Counted from the stretch's first letter, positions 9,558 through 18,870 are shown. The stretch is DNA of 64,000 nucleotides from SB25 sp029560875 (GCA_035388225.1 DAOOPM010000019.1:1-64000); one strand, 5' to 3'. Numbers and translations: made by a program. Notes: generated from the sequence alone by a model not told the origin.

Positions 9558-9618
9558 ATTGTAACTTGTTAGCCTACTTAACGTAAACACATAAGTTATA
9601 TCAAATAATTCTTTTTTT

Positions 9619-10293
9619 ATGGTTAAAAGATTGCTATTGTGTATTATACTTAGTTCTTTACTTCAATTTTCATACAGTCAACCTATGTTGCATAGCGAGG
9701 AAATTGCTGATGCAAACTTTTGCAGAATTGAGCGTTATGTAACCGATATTCGCAGGGTAGACGAAGATGCAAAGGAGATTTCTGTTAATATTTTGTTTTA
9801 TGTGGATATTAGCGATGGGCAGAGCGTATTTGAACTTAATGTGCCTAGTGCCGAAAAATTAAAGATAACTAACTATACGGTTAGGGTTTATGATAGCGAG
9901 GGAAGTTTGATTCAAAAAGAAAAAGTCAAGAAGCCATCTATTTCAGAGTTCTCAAAATTCAACCCTCGATTTTTTGCTTCTAAGTACACAGAACGAGGCT
10001 CTACACTCAAAGTCGAACTCGATTATAAACTCTTAGTTGTAAAGCCTAAGGGCTTTTACGAGTGGCCTGCAGTAAGTATTATAAGTAGTCCAATTGGCCA
10101 AACATCCTTAAGATTAAATTTTGAAGAATCCAACGATTTTGAATTCAACTCAAATATGGAGGCGGAACAAGAGAAGGATATAAATACTGGTGGTTTCTAC
10201 TATTTGTGGATTATAAAAAAACTCACCTCAAATGGAGGTGAGTTCAATGGGGCAAATGTTACTGCTCCCGTGGTTAAAATATCTCTGAAATAA
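9619..10293 (+). CDS. Secreted protein of unknown function
   Basis: A 224-residue protein with a clear signal peptide (about residues 1-21, ending SYSQ). The mature part is mostly short beta-strand-like stretches with a VRVYDSEGSLI segment. There is no lipobox, membrane helix or T9SS tail, so it may be periplasmic. I do not recognise the family. Its last codons overlap the terminator of the facing purA gene (10215-10243), and its stop directly abuts the purA stop with no gap. That hairpin lies within codons for its last 26 or so residues, so the sequence there serves two roles. Confidence 0.7.
   Translation: MVKRLLLCIILSSLLQFSYSQPMLHSEEIADANFCRIERYVTDIRRVDEDAKEISVNILFYVDISDGQSVFELNVPSAEKLKITNYTVRVYDSEGSLIQKEKVKKPSISEFSKFNPRFFASKYTERGSTLKVELDYKLLVVKPKGFYEWPAVSIISSPIGQTSLRLNFEESNDFEFNSNMEAEQEKDINTGGFYYLWIIKKLTSNGGEFNGANVTAPVVKISLK
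10215..10243 (-). terminator. purA terminator, embedded in the facing coding sequence
   Basis: On the minus strand, a perfect 9-bp stem (ACTCACCTC at 10221-10229 with GAGGTGAGT at 10235-10243, loop of 5) is followed by six to seven T (the A-run at 10215-10221 on the plus strand). It begins about 50 bases after the purA stop and lies wholly inside the coding end of the secreted-protein gene. Confidence 0.85.
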
Positions 10294-11562
10294 CTATTTC
10301 CTAAAAACTGTAGCATCTCTATTGGGACCTACCGATACTATTGTTATTGGTACACCTGTTTCTTTCTCTATAAACTTGATGTATTCAATTAGTTCTTTGG
10401 GCAAATCTGCTTCGGTTTTAGACTTTGTAATATCCGCTTTCCAACCTTTAAATTCTTTGTATACAGGTTCAATAGGAGTATCGATATCAAACGGAAGTCT
10501 TTTGGTTTCCTTGCCGTTAACTTTGTATGCAACAGCAACCTTAATGGTTTCAAAAGTGTCCATTACATCGGGTTTGGTCATTATAATTTGAGTAACCCCG
10601 TTAAGCATAATGGCATACTTAAGTGCAACCAAATCCAACCATCCGCAGCGACGTGGACGACCAGTTGTGGCTCCAAATTCGGCACCAATTTTACGTAGTG
10701 TTTCGCCTGTTTCGTCTTCTAGTTCAGTTGGGAATGGGCCTGAGCCAACGCGTGTGCAGTATGCCTTCATAATGCCAAAAACTTCGCCAATACTTTGTGG
10801 CGATATACCTAAACCTGTACAAGCCCCAGCGCAAATGGTGTTGGATGATGTTACAAATGGGTATGAGCCAAAATCGATATCTAATAATGAGCCCTGTGCT
10901 CCTTCGGCAAGAATTTTTTTGTTTTGCTGAAGATGCTCGTAAACTTCGTATTCTGAATCAATGAGGTCGAATCTTTTAAGCACTTCAATTCCCTTAAACC
11001 AATCCTGTTCGTGTTGTTCAATGTTGCTTTCGTAATTGTACTGCTTTAGGATGTCTTTGTGCTTATTCTTGAGGTTATTGTACTTTTCAACAAAGTTGGG
11101 AGCAAGTGTATCCCCAACGCGCAATCCGTTACGGCCTGTTTTATCCATATAAGTTGGGCCAATTCCTTTTAGGGTTGAACCAATTTTGCTTTTACCCTTT
11201 GCTGCTTCCGATGCAGCATCGAGTTCGCGGTGCGAGGGGAGTATTAAGTGGGCTTTTTTGGATACTTTAAGGGTTTCCTTTAGGCTAACACCCATTTTTT
11301 CAAGCGCATCAATTTCCTTGGCAAAAATAATTGGGTCGATTACAACTCCATTCCCAATAATATTGATGCAGTTGGGGTGAAATATTCCCGAAGGGATTGT
11401 GTGCAAAACGTGTTTGATGTTGTTGAACTCCAATGAGTGGCCTGCATTTGGCCCACCTTGAAAGCGTGCAATTACATCGTAACTTGGAGTAAGTACATCA
11501 ACAACTTTTCCTTTTCCTTCGTCGCCCCACTGTAGGCCCAGCAAAACATCAACTTTAACCAT
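10294..11562 (-). CDS. purA: Adenylosuccinate synthase
   Basis: A 422-residue cytoplasmic enzyme of normal length. It joins aspartate to IMP using GTP, the first committed step from IMP to AMP. The P-loop-like GDEGKGK (13-19, with catalytic D14) and GGPNAGHS with H42 are intact, as are GSTLKGIGPTYMDK, TGRPRRCGW and the C-terminal GPNRDATVF. It is the last gene of a minus-strand run after relA/spoT and fur, an order common in Bacteroidota. The gap to fur is 140 bases, so it may have its own promoter, although none is clear. With guaB at 48.5-50 kb both branches out of IMP are in this window. Confidence 0.98.
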   Translation of the reverse strand: MVKVDVLLGLQWGDEGKGKVVDVLTPSYDVIARFQGGPNAGHSLEFNNIKHVLHTIPSGIFHPNCINIIGNGVVIDPIIFAKEIDALEKMGVSLKETLKVSKKAHLILPSHRELDAASEAAKGKSKIGSTLKGIGPTYMDKTGRNGLRVGDTLAPNFVEKYNNLKNKHKDILKQYNYESNIEQHEQDWFKGIEVLKRFDLIDSEYEVYEHLQQNKKILAEGAQGSLLDIDFGSYPFVTSSNTICAGACTGLGISPQSIGEVFGIMKAYCTRVGSGPFPTELEDETGETLRKIGAEFGATTGRPRRCGWLDLVALKYAIMLNGVTQIIMTKPDVMDTFETIKVAVAYKVNGKETKRLPFDIDTPIEPVYKEFKGWKADITKSKTEADLPKELIEYIKFIEKETGVPITIVSVGPNRDATVFRK

Positions 11563-11702
11563 AGGTTTAATACGTTTTCAATATAATTAGTACACAGTTA
11601 ATATGCATTAAAAATGCATTGCAAATTCCTCCTAAAGTTACAAACTTTAACTGAGTTGCTGGGGAAAACTTATCAACATTTGATTGACTATTGCAGTTTA
11701 TT

Positions 11703-12176
11703 TTACTCAGGCATTGGCATTTGGTCAATCTCGTTCTGGCAGTTTTGGCACAACCCGTAAAGGTATAGTGAGTGGTGCGATATGCTGAAGTTTGAGTTTT
11801 TGCGTGCTGAGTTTAGTATTTCCTGAATACGGGGGTCACAGAACTCAATTACCTTTCCGCAACGGGTACATATAAGATGGTCGTGTTGCTTGCACTCGTA
11901 AGCTTTTTCGTATTGTGAGAAATTTTTACCAAACTGATGTTTAACAACCAAGCCGCACTCAAGTAGTAAATCGATTGTATTATAAAGAGTTGCACGACTA
12001 ACCTGGTAGTTTTTGTTTTTCATTTGAATATAGAGCGTTTCAATATCGAAATGGCTCTCGTGCGAGTATATCTCGTCGAGTATAGCAAAGCGCTCTGGTG
12101 TTTTCCGATGACCTTTACGTTCAAGATAATCGGTAAGTATTCGTTTAACTACATTCTTAGTGTCGTGGCAAACCAT
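11703..12176 (-). CDS. fur: Fur-family metal-dependent transcriptional repressor
   Basis: A 157-residue Fur-family protein: an N-terminal winged helix (recognition region VSRATLYNTIDLL, about 59-71) and a metal-binding dimer domain. The H98-D99-H100 motif and two CxxC pairs (103-106 and 143-146) are the expected metal ligands. Both pairs are kept, as in Fur/PerR proteins with a structural zinc. Whether it senses iron, zinc or peroxide cannot be settled from sequence. It lies 100 bases after relA/spoT and has its own candidate promoter at 12202-12233. Confidence 0.92.
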   Translation of the reverse strand: MVCHDTKNVVKRILTDYLERKGHRKTPERFAILDEIYSHESHFDIETLYIQMKNKNYQVSRATLYNTIDLLLECGLVVKHQFGKNFSQYEKAYECKQHDHLICTRCGKVIEFCDPRIQEILNSARKNSNFSISHHSLYLYGLCQNCQNEIDQMPMPE

Positions 12177-12201
12177 GATTATTTAGTCTTATTTTAAATA
12201 G

Positions 12202-12233
12202 CAAATTTAGCAAAAGGTTTTATATCAACACAA
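12202..12233 (-). promoter_or_regulatory. Candidate fur promoter
   Basis: On the minus strand, TTG (12233-12231) and TAAATTTG (12209-12202) are 21 bases apart and match the Bacteroidota promoter pattern. The -7 box is 25 bases before the fur ATG. Confidence 0.5.
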
Positions 12234-12276
12234 TTTATTAGTGTTTTTTGAAAAACAATTAAAGTTGTGTTTTTGT

Positions 12277-14511
12277 TTAGTCGTCCACCTTGTCCATTCG
12301 CTTCACGTTGTCCATTCCCTTAATTTTCATGAGATTCATGATTAAGTTGTTAAGGTGTGAAACATCGTGAACATAAAGGTCAATAAATCCTTCAAAAATA
12401 CCGTCGTGACTCTCAATGTGGAATTTTCGAATGTTTACCATTAATTCATCAGAAATAACCTTGGTTACCTCGCTAATAATACCTATCCTATCCATTCCTC
12501 TCACATCAATTCGGGCAAGGAACGAGAGCATTTTGTGGGTAGTCCATTTGGCGCTAACAATTTTATCTCCATACTGCGACATTAACCTAACGGCTTCAGC
12601 GCAGGTTGCTTTGTGGATAATAACCATTTCTTCGGGCGAGATGTAGCCAATAACCTCATCGCCAGGGATTGGGTTACAGCATCGGGCAACAACGTACGAA
12701 GGATTTTCCTCGTCCACATTTTCGTTAAGCATGAATGGCTTTTTTGTGTCAATCTTTAATGGCTTAGAAGAGTCTGTATCGTACTTGTGTTTTTTGCCTA
12801 GTTGCAGGCTCCAGTAATGAATCCATTTGTTTTTGGTGTTCTTTTTAAGGATGCGCTTTAGGTTGTCGAGAGTAATTAACCCTGAACCAATTTTGCTATA
12901 AAGCTCGTCCTTAGAGTAAACCTCGTACGCCGGGAGAATTTTTTTGAAAACACGCGACGAAGGTTGAACGCCAAGTTCATTTAATCTGTTTTCGAGGATG
13001 TCTTTTCCTTTCTCAATCCTATTTTTAGTTTCGGTTTTTAACGCGCCCTTAATGGCTGCTTTTGCTTTCGCAGTTGTTGCATACTTGAGAAGTTCCCAAG
13101 TAGGTTTTTGCGACGATGCGGTGATGATTTCAATTTGGTCACCACTGTTGATTTGGTAGCTGAGGGGAACCAATTTATGGTTTACCTTAGCACCAATAGC
13201 TTTATTTCCGACCTCGGTGTGTATTTCGAATGCAAAATCGAGCGCAGTAGAACCTTTTGGTAAAGAGCGTGTTTCGCCCTTGGGTGTAAAAACAACTATC
13301 TCGGATGTGAAAAGGTTTAGTTTGAATTCGTCCAAAAACTCCAAGGCGTTTTCCTGTGGGTTTTCGAGCATCTCTCGTACTCGTTTAATCCACTTATCCA
13401 GTTCATTTTCGTGACTTGAGGAATCTGTATCCTTGTACTTCCAATGGGCTGCAAAACCTCGTTCTGCAATGTCGTCCATTCGGCGGGAGCGGATTTGCAC
13501 CTCAACCCACTGTCCGTTGGGCCCCATGACTGTGCAATGCAATGCCTCGTATCCATTGGCTTTTGGGGTTGATACCCAATCGCGCAACCTATCTGGTTTT
13601 GGCTTGTAAATATCCGTAATAATTGAGTAGATATGCCAGCATTGTGTTTTTTCGGGTATATGAGGGTAAGGGTTAAATACTATGCGAATAGCCAGCAGGT
13701 CGTATATTTCCTCGAACGAAACGTTTTTCGATTGAATTTTTTTCCAAACAGAATAAACCGATTTTGGACGTCCGTTAATTTCAAAATCGATGTTATTTTC
13801 TTCTAACTTTTTAATAATCGGTAACGAGAAATGGTTGATTTGCTGAATTCTACGTTTCTCGTTATCAGCTATTTTGCTTCTAATTTCGTCGTAAGCTTGG
13901 GGGAATCGGTATTTTAGGCTTAAGTCCTCTAGTTCTGTTTTAATGGCGTAAAGGCCAAGTCGGTGCGCAAGTGGGGCATAGAGGTAAATTGTTTCGCTGG
14001 CAATTTTCATTTGCTTATTGGTTGCCAGCGAGTCTAAGGTGCGCATATTGTGCAACCTATCGGCAAGTTTTATGAGAATTACCCGAATATCATCAGCAAG
14101 CGTAAGAATTATCTTTCTGAAATTCTCGGCCTGTATGGTAGAGTTGGCATCAAAAACATCGGTAATTTTAGTAAGCCCGTCAATAATTGATGCTATTTTT
14201 TTTCCAAAGATTCGCTCAATGTCTTCAACGGTGTAATCGGTATCCTCCACAACATCGTGCATAAGTGCACAGGCAGCAGCTTTTGCGCCAAGACCTATTT
14301 CGTGGGTTACAATTTTAGCTACTGCTATGGGATGAAGTATGTATGGCTCTCCAGATTTCCGACGTACCCCCTTATGCGCCTCATTAGCAAGATTGAACGC
14401 TTTAATAATAAGGTTCCTATCCTCCTCTGAATTGCAACGAGTACATCCTCGAAGCATATCATCGAAATGCGATTGAATTAACAGTTTTTCCTCTTCGGTT
14501 TGAAGGTTCAT
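12277..14511 (-). CDS. rel: RelA/SpoT-family (p)ppGpp synthetase/hydrolase
   Basis: A 744-residue long RSH protein that makes and degrades the starvation alarmone (p)ppGpp. In order it has the HD hydrolase domain (H46, H85-D86, E89-D90: HDVVEDTD), the synthetase domain (about 230-345, with a YEALHCTV motif), a TGS domain (about 405-455), a helical/zinc-finger-like part with ARCCNPIPGD, and a C-terminal ACT domain (about 670-740). The hydrolase residues look intact, so it should be bifunctional, as is usual when it is the only long RSH. It is followed by fur and purA; since ppGpp inhibits purine enzymes the grouping makes sense, though that link is inference. Confidence 0.95.
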   Translation of the reverse strand: MNLQTEEEKLLIQSHFDDMLRGCTRCNSEEDRNLIIKAFNLANEAHKGVRRKSGEPYILHPIAVAKIVTHEIGLGAKAAACALMHDVVEDTDYTVEDIERIFGKKIASIIDGLTKITDVFDANSTIQAENFRKIILTLADDIRVILIKLADRLHNMRTLDSLATNKQMKIASETIYLYAPLAHRLGLYAIKTELEDLSLKYRFPQAYDEIRSKIADNEKRRIQQINHFSLPIIKKLEENNIDFEINGRPKSVYSVWKKIQSKNVSFEEIYDLLAIRIVFNPYPHIPEKTQCWHIYSIITDIYKPKPDRLRDWVSTPKANGYEALHCTVMGPNGQWVEVQIRSRRMDDIAERGFAAHWKYKDTDSSSHENELDKWIKRVREMLENPQENALEFLDEFKLNLFTSEIVVFTPKGETRSLPKGSTALDFAFEIHTEVGNKAIGAKVNHKLVPLSYQINSGDQIEIITASSQKPTWELLKYATTAKAKAAIKGALKTETKNRIEKGKDILENRLNELGVQPSSRVFKKILPAYEVYSKDELYSKIGSGLITLDNLKRILKKNTKNKWIHYWSLQLGKKHKYDTDSSKPLKIDTKKPFMLNENVDEENPSYVVARCCNPIPGDEVIGYISPEEMVIIHKATCAEAVRLMSQYGDKIVSAKWTTHKMLSFLARIDVRGMDRIGIISEVTKVISDELMVNIRKFHIESHDGIFEGFIDLYVHDVSHLNNLIMNLMKIKGMDNVKRMDKVDD

Positions 14512-14552
14512 AAATATTTGGCTAGTTATGTTTAACTTTTTTAGATGAGGCT

Positions 14553-16148
14553 TTATTTAGGCGGATAGACAACGGATAGAGTGCCCGTACTTACCACATC
14601 GCCTAAATCGGAAGTGCTAACTACTATTCTGTAGGGATATACGCCCTCTTTTACGAATTCTCCTTTGGAGTTTTTTCCATCCCATCCTTCGTTCCCATGA
14701 TAAATTATTCCTCCCCATCGGTCGTAAATTGTTAGCTCAAATCGTGCATCGAAGCTAATAATTGGCTCAAATATGCTTCTTAACCGACCATTACCTCCTA
14801 CCTGGCTTGTTGGAGCAATAGCATTGGGCATAATTACACCGGGTAGAATTTCTATAATTATTTCGCGAGTTCGAACCATTGTGGCTATAGTGTTGTCGAA
14901 CTCCAGTTCAAAGGCTTCGATATAGTATTTAAAAACAATTTTATAAAGTGGATTTTGTCCTTTAAAAGGGCTTAAATCATCTACGAAATAGTTGTCTGTT
15001 AACCATGATGCCACCAAAGTAAGCTCTCCTGGTCCATCAATATTATCGGTTTGTTTGTAGGCTCTTCTGTAAACATTGTAAACAACCTTGTTGTTAGCCC
15101 TATTGGGTTGGCGGACTCTATCTATCATAAGTGTGTCCCACTCAAGTTTTACCAGGGTTCCGTCCGATTTTCCTTTAGGGATAATTGTATTGCATAGGTT
15201 TGTGGTTTTAATCACGGCTTTGCAACCATTGTAAGCATCAACCTTATAGTAAAATTTTCGAGTACGAGCAGCCCACATGTCGTTGGTGTCGACTGATAGT
15301 GTTTGGTTTGGGTTGGTGAATTTGTCAATAACTTTTGCACTAAAAATGCTTTTGTTGGTATCGGGACTTTCCCATCGAACCAATTCAAAATTACGAATTG
15401 CCGTAGCAGGGTCAATTTTGTAATGGATGGTAATCTTATTGTTCTCGGCAAGGATAGAGTCGAGTGTCATGTAGGTGGGGTGGATTGCCATTTTTGAGTT
15501 GATGTAGTTTAGGTTGGAGTAGGTTGTGTAGGGTTGGTCTGTTCTGCGGGCTGTAATGTAAAAGTAGTAATCTTGATTCTCGTCAACATTTGTGATGCTA
15601 TACCTGTTAGTGAATTTGTTGACATTGGCTAATAAAGTATATGCGGCCCAGTTGTTGTCGTGTCCCATATAAATTGAATAATCTTGATATATGCTGGTAT
15701 TATTCCAGCCTTCGTAAAAATTCCAGGTTAAGTCAATTTTTGCATTGCAACTATCGTATTGGCTTTGTAACCATATTTGTGCATGATGAGGGGTTATCCT
15801 GCTAGGCTCTGTTGGCCCTAAGGATGATATCTTATAAAACAACCGCGAAAGGTTTCCGTCGGCATTAACATCGGTGTACTGGAATGTGGTTTGGTTAACA
15901 GTGTCTATTTCTAAGTAGAAATCGTTGCCCAGAATATCTACAGTTCTGCGGTAGATTATGTAACCAATTGGGTCTGGGTATTGGGGGTTAGGAGTAGGTG
16001 CAGTCCAGTATAGGGTTGGCTGTCCATTAGTAGGGTTTATGGTAAGATAGTTGAAAGTAGGCTCGTTGGGCTTGGTGTAAATTTGTGAGAAACTATCGAC
16101 ACACAGGGCCGAAAGAATGATTATTAGGGTAATTGCTTTTGTTTTCAT
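14553..16148 (-). CDS. Secreted protein with gliding-type C-terminal (T9SS) domain
   Basis: A 531-residue exported protein. A signal peptide (1-22, ending SFSQ) precedes several fibronectin-III-like segments, one opening LYWTAPTPNP and followed by a YIIYRR strand. The C-terminal CHU_C / gliding-motility-associated domain (about 445-531) contains FELTIYDRWGGIIYHG, the WDGK motif and EGVYPYRI, which mark cargo of the type IX secretion system (type B). It is probably on or outside the cell surface. Its function is unknown; no catalytic motif is seen. It sits between the M16 pair and relA/spoT on the same strand, 41 bases before the latter, with no clear functional link. Confidence 0.85.
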   Translation of the reverse strand: MKTKAITLIIILSALCVDSFSQIYTKPNEPTFNYLTINPTNGQPTLYWTAPTPNPQYPDPIGYIIYRRTVDILGNDFYLEIDTVNQTTFQYTDVNADGNLSRLFYKISSLGPTEPSRITPHHAQIWLQSQYDSCNAKIDLTWNFYEGWNNTSIYQDYSIYMGHDNNWAAYTLLANVNKFTNRYSITNVDENQDYYFYITARRTDQPYTTYSNLNYINSKMAIHPTYMTLDSILAENNKITIHYKIDPATAIRNFELVRWESPDTNKSIFSAKVIDKFTNPNQTLSVDTNDMWAARTRKFYYKVDAYNGCKAVIKTTNLCNTIIPKGKSDGTLVKLEWDTLMIDRVRQPNRANNKVVYNVYRRAYKQTDNIDGPGELTLVASWLTDNYFVDDLSPFKGQNPLYKIVFKYYIEAFELEFDNTIATMVRTREIIIEILPGVIMPNAIAPTSQVGGNGRLRSIFEPIISFDARFELTIYDRWGGIIYHGNEGWDGKNSKGEFVKEGVYPYRIVVSTSDLGDVVSTGTLSVVYPPK

Positions 16149-16217
16149 TTCTTTCCAATTTTAGTTTGGACAAACTCCATTTTAGCAGATAAAAACAACC
16201 TCAAGTATAGCAAACTT

Positions 16218-17516
16218 TTAAGTTGTTTCGAGCTTACCCGCCACGCTTTCTATAAAATCTTTCTGACTAAGGTATTTATTGGCAACATCCAAAAGCTCTG
16301 TGGATGAAACGCTTCTAATGGTATCAATTGTTCTTTCAAAGTAGGAAAAATCCAAATCATTGTACTCGTAAAGGCTAGCAATACTGTCAGCAATGGCAAA
16401 CGGACCATCAAAAGTTCTTAAAACCTCTCCAATTAAATGGCTTTTTACAAGCTCGAGTTCAGTATCAGGAACTTTTTGTGTACAAAGCAAATCAATCTCC
16501 TTGTAGATTTCGCTCAAAGTATCCTTGGTAAAGTTGGCGCCAACTTCAGTTCCTATAACAAAAACCGACGTTTCCTTGAATGGTAAAATTGTGGATGATA
16601 TTCCGTATGTATAGCCTTTTTCCTCGCGAATATTACGCATAAGTCTCGACCCAAAATACCCTCCGAGTATTGTGTTCAATACCATAAATTTCGGAAAATC
16701 GATATGGTTTCGTTTAATCATTTGCTTTCCAACTCTGATGGCAGATTGTAGCGCATCATTTTTATACGAGAATACCTTCTGTGGAGTTTGTAAAGTTGTG
16801 GGTAGAATTATTTTGTTGGTTTCAACAGATGTCCCGAAGGGCGTTTTACCTAGAATTTCTTCCACAATTTTAATTTCCTTGTAGGATATTTTGCCAGAAA
16901 GAATTATTAGGCAGTTACTCGAAGTGTGATAGTTGTCGTGAAAATGGGCGATAAAGTTTCGCTGTAATAAATCGAAATCATCAGGTGTTGCATATGCTCC
17001 GTAAGGATGTTTGTTGCTAAATAAGGTGCTAAAGAAGTTTTGTCTTGCAACAGTAACAACTTTTTCTAACTCAACTATTAGTGCTTGCTTACCTTTCTTT
17101 TTAAAAATATCCAATTCGTGTTCGGGGTATATTGGGTTGTAAATCATATCACCGAGCACGCCCAATGATTGCTCCAAGAACTTGTTGGTGGAGTAAAGTG
17201 TAAGCGACGCAAAGTCCCTGTCGAATGAGTGCTCTGGAAAACTGCCGTAAAAATCGAATTGCTCGGCAATCTGTTGCGATGTTCTTGTTTTTGTTCCCTC
17301 GCTAAGCAGCGATACTGCACCTCTAGCCGAGAGTGATTGGTTTTGATAGCGAGTTCCTGCGTCAAAAATTATCTCAATTTTAGCTACATCCTGAGTTCCT
17401 GCATTAACCACAATTAGCTGTGCACCGTTTGCCAACCTTATTTGTTGGGCTTGAGGAATAGTAATTTTCCCTGTGGTCTTTTTCTCTGGTGCTTTCGTTC
17501 TATCGAGCATTGCCAT
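16218..17516 (-). CDS. M16-family peptidase-like subunit, catalytic motif lost
   Basis: A 432-residue M16 (pitrilysin/MPP-type) homologue with the two-domain fold pattern. The zinc motif HxxEH is absent: the equivalent place reads GAVSLLSEGTKT. It keeps the C-terminal arginine-tyrosine region typical of the non-catalytic partner (GYFGSRLMRNIREEKGYTYG). Such subunits pair with an active M16 protein to form the peptide-binding chamber, and the active partner is the next gene upstream, five bases away. There is no clear signal peptide, so it is probably cytoplasmic. Confidence 0.88.
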   Translation of the reverse strand: MAMLDRTKAPEKKTTGKITIPQAQQIRLANGAQLIVVNAGTQDVAKIEIIFDAGTRYQNQSLSARGAVSLLSEGTKTRTSQQIAEQFDFYGSFPEHSFDRDFASLTLYSTNKFLEQSLGVLGDMIYNPIYPEHELDIFKKKGKQALIVELEKVVTVARQNFFSTLFSNKHPYGAYATPDDFDLLQRNFIAHFHDNYHTSSNCLIILSGKISYKEIKIVEEILGKTPFGTSVETNKIILPTTLQTPQKVFSYKNDALQSAIRVGKQMIKRNHIDFPKFMVLNTILGGYFGSRLMRNIREEKGYTYGISSTILPFKETSVFVIGTEVGANFTKDTLSEIYKEIDLLCTQKVPDTELELVKSHLIGEVLRTFDGPFAIADSIASLYEYNDLDFSYFERTIDTIRSVSSTELLDVANKYLSQKDFIESVAGKLETT

Positions 17517-17521
17517 TGTGG

Positions 17522-18766
17522 TTATTTGTTTTGATTCGATTTGTAGTAAAGTGTTGAGCAGTTATCCTCTTTAAGGATTTTTTGAGCAATAGTCTGGATA
17601 TGCTCAGGTGTAACGCTTCTGTATTTTTGAACCTCGAGGTTGATGCTATTAGCATCGCCCAGCAATTCGTAGAACGCAAGATTCATTGCTTTGTTGAGTA
17701 CACTGGTTTCCTCGAAAGTGAAATTCGATTCATATTTGTTTTGAACCTTCTCAAGTTCGTATGCCGAAACGGGTTCGTTTTGCAATACGGAAATTTCTTC
17801 GTTAATGGCAATCTCAGCCTGTTCGTATGTGGTTGTGGGGTATAGTTGACCAGTTATTATAAATAATCCCGCATCAATATCACCAGTAATATATGCATTT
17901 ACATTGCTGAACAGTTGTTTTTCCTTTACCAGCCTTTGGTAAAGTCGTGCCGATTTGCCGTTCGAGAGCAAATCCGACATTAAATCGGTTGCCGGAAAAT
18001 CGGCATGATTCCTATTGCACATGTGGTATGCCTTGTATATGGCGTTGAAAGGAACATCGCGCTCAATTTCCAGCTTGCGTGGCGATGTTTGGGTCGGCTC
18101 TTTAGGAAGATTGCGTTCAACAACATCCCTTTTTCCAATTGGGCCAAACCATTTGTTGGTTAACTCAATAATTGCGTTTGGTTCAATAGGTCCCGCAACA
18201 CACAGAATGGAGTTGTTTGGTGCGTAATGGCTATAAAAAAAATTCTTTACATCATTTAAGGTTGCGCTCTTAATGTGCTCCACCGATTTGCCAATTGTAG
18301 CCCACATGTAAGGGTGTACTTTGTAGGCCAATGGCCTTAGGTGTAGCCAGACTTCGCCGTAAGGTTGATTTAGGTATCGTTGGTTGAATTCCTCCACAAC
18401 AACATTGCGCTGAACATCTAAGCTTTTCTTGGTAAAAGCAAGGCTAAGCATTCTGTCGCTTTCAAGCCAAAAGGCAGTTTCAATATTTTCAACGGGAAGA
18501 GTTAAGTAGTAATTTGTTATGTCGTTATTGGTAAATGCGTTATTTTCTCCTCCTACTCTTTCTAGTGGCTCGTCGTAAACGGGTATGTTTACTGAGCCTC
18601 CAAACATTAAATGCTCAAAAAGGTGTGCGAATCCTGTTTTTTCGGGGTGCTCATCTTTGGCTCCAACATTGTAAAGCAAGTTAAACGAAGCAATTGGCGT
18701 GCTAAAATCCTGGTGGATTAATAGTTTTAAGCCATTCGGAAGAGTATGTTTAATAACCTCAATCAT
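17522..18766 (-). CDS. M16-family zinc metallopeptidase, active subunit
   Basis: A 414-residue M16 peptidase with an intact zinc motif H48-L-F-E51-H52 (AHLFEHLMF) and the downstream glutamate in VVVEEFNQR. It has no signal peptide. It is the first gene of a two-gene unit with the inactive partner (five-base gap), like the PqqF-like pairs common in Bacteroidota. The likely role is breakdown of short or unfolded peptides. No pyrroloquinoline quinone genes are nearby, so a link to that cofactor is not supported. Confidence 0.9.
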   Translation of the reverse strand: MIEVIKHTLPNGLKLLIHQDFSTPIASFNLLYNVGAKDEHPEKTGFAHLFEHLMFGGSVNIPVYDEPLERVGGENNAFTNNDITNYYLTLPVENIETAFWLESDRMLSLAFTKKSLDVQRNVVVEEFNQRYLNQPYGEVWLHLRPLAYKVHPYMWATIGKSVEHIKSATLNDVKNFFYSHYAPNNSILCVAGPIEPNAIIELTNKWFGPIGKRDVVERNLPKEPTQTSPRKLEIERDVPFNAIYKAYHMCNRNHADFPATDLMSDLLSNGKSARLYQRLVKEKQLFSNVNAYITGDIDAGLFIITGQLYPTTTYEQAEIAINEEISVLQNEPVSAYELEKVQNKYESNFTFEETSVLNKAMNLAFYELLGDANSINLEVQKYRSVTPEHIQTIAQKILKEDNCSTLYYKSNQNK

Positions 18767-18814
18767 AATTTAATTTTCGACTTTTAAAAAAGTACAGTAA
18801 ATTTGGATAAAAAT

Positions 18815-18870
18815 AGGATTGAACCTCCTTGCAAATCTGTTTACAACCCATTATAAATTTGTTCAATCCT
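18815..18870. promoter_or_regulatory. 10-bp inverted repeat overlapping a candidate promoter
   Basis: AGGATTGAAC (18815-18824) and GTTCAATCCT (18861-18870) form a perfect inverted repeat with 36 bases between the arms. Between and overlapping them is a plus-strand promoter pattern: TTG at 18829-18831 and TAAATTTG at 18854-18861. The dyad is placed to bind a regulator or form a cruciform/leader hairpin for the chloride-channel gene starting at 18980. A second TAAATTTG lies at 18798-18805. Confidence 0.45.

Noticed and set aside
11603..11619. Two ATGCAT palindromes 11 bases apart upstream of purA
   Set aside because: The 6-base words are too short and AT-rich to call an operator without comparison to other genomes.
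12240..12276. A possible terminator between relA/spoT and fur
   Set aside because: Only 4-6 bp AT stems can be drawn, some with a 2-base loop; not convincing.
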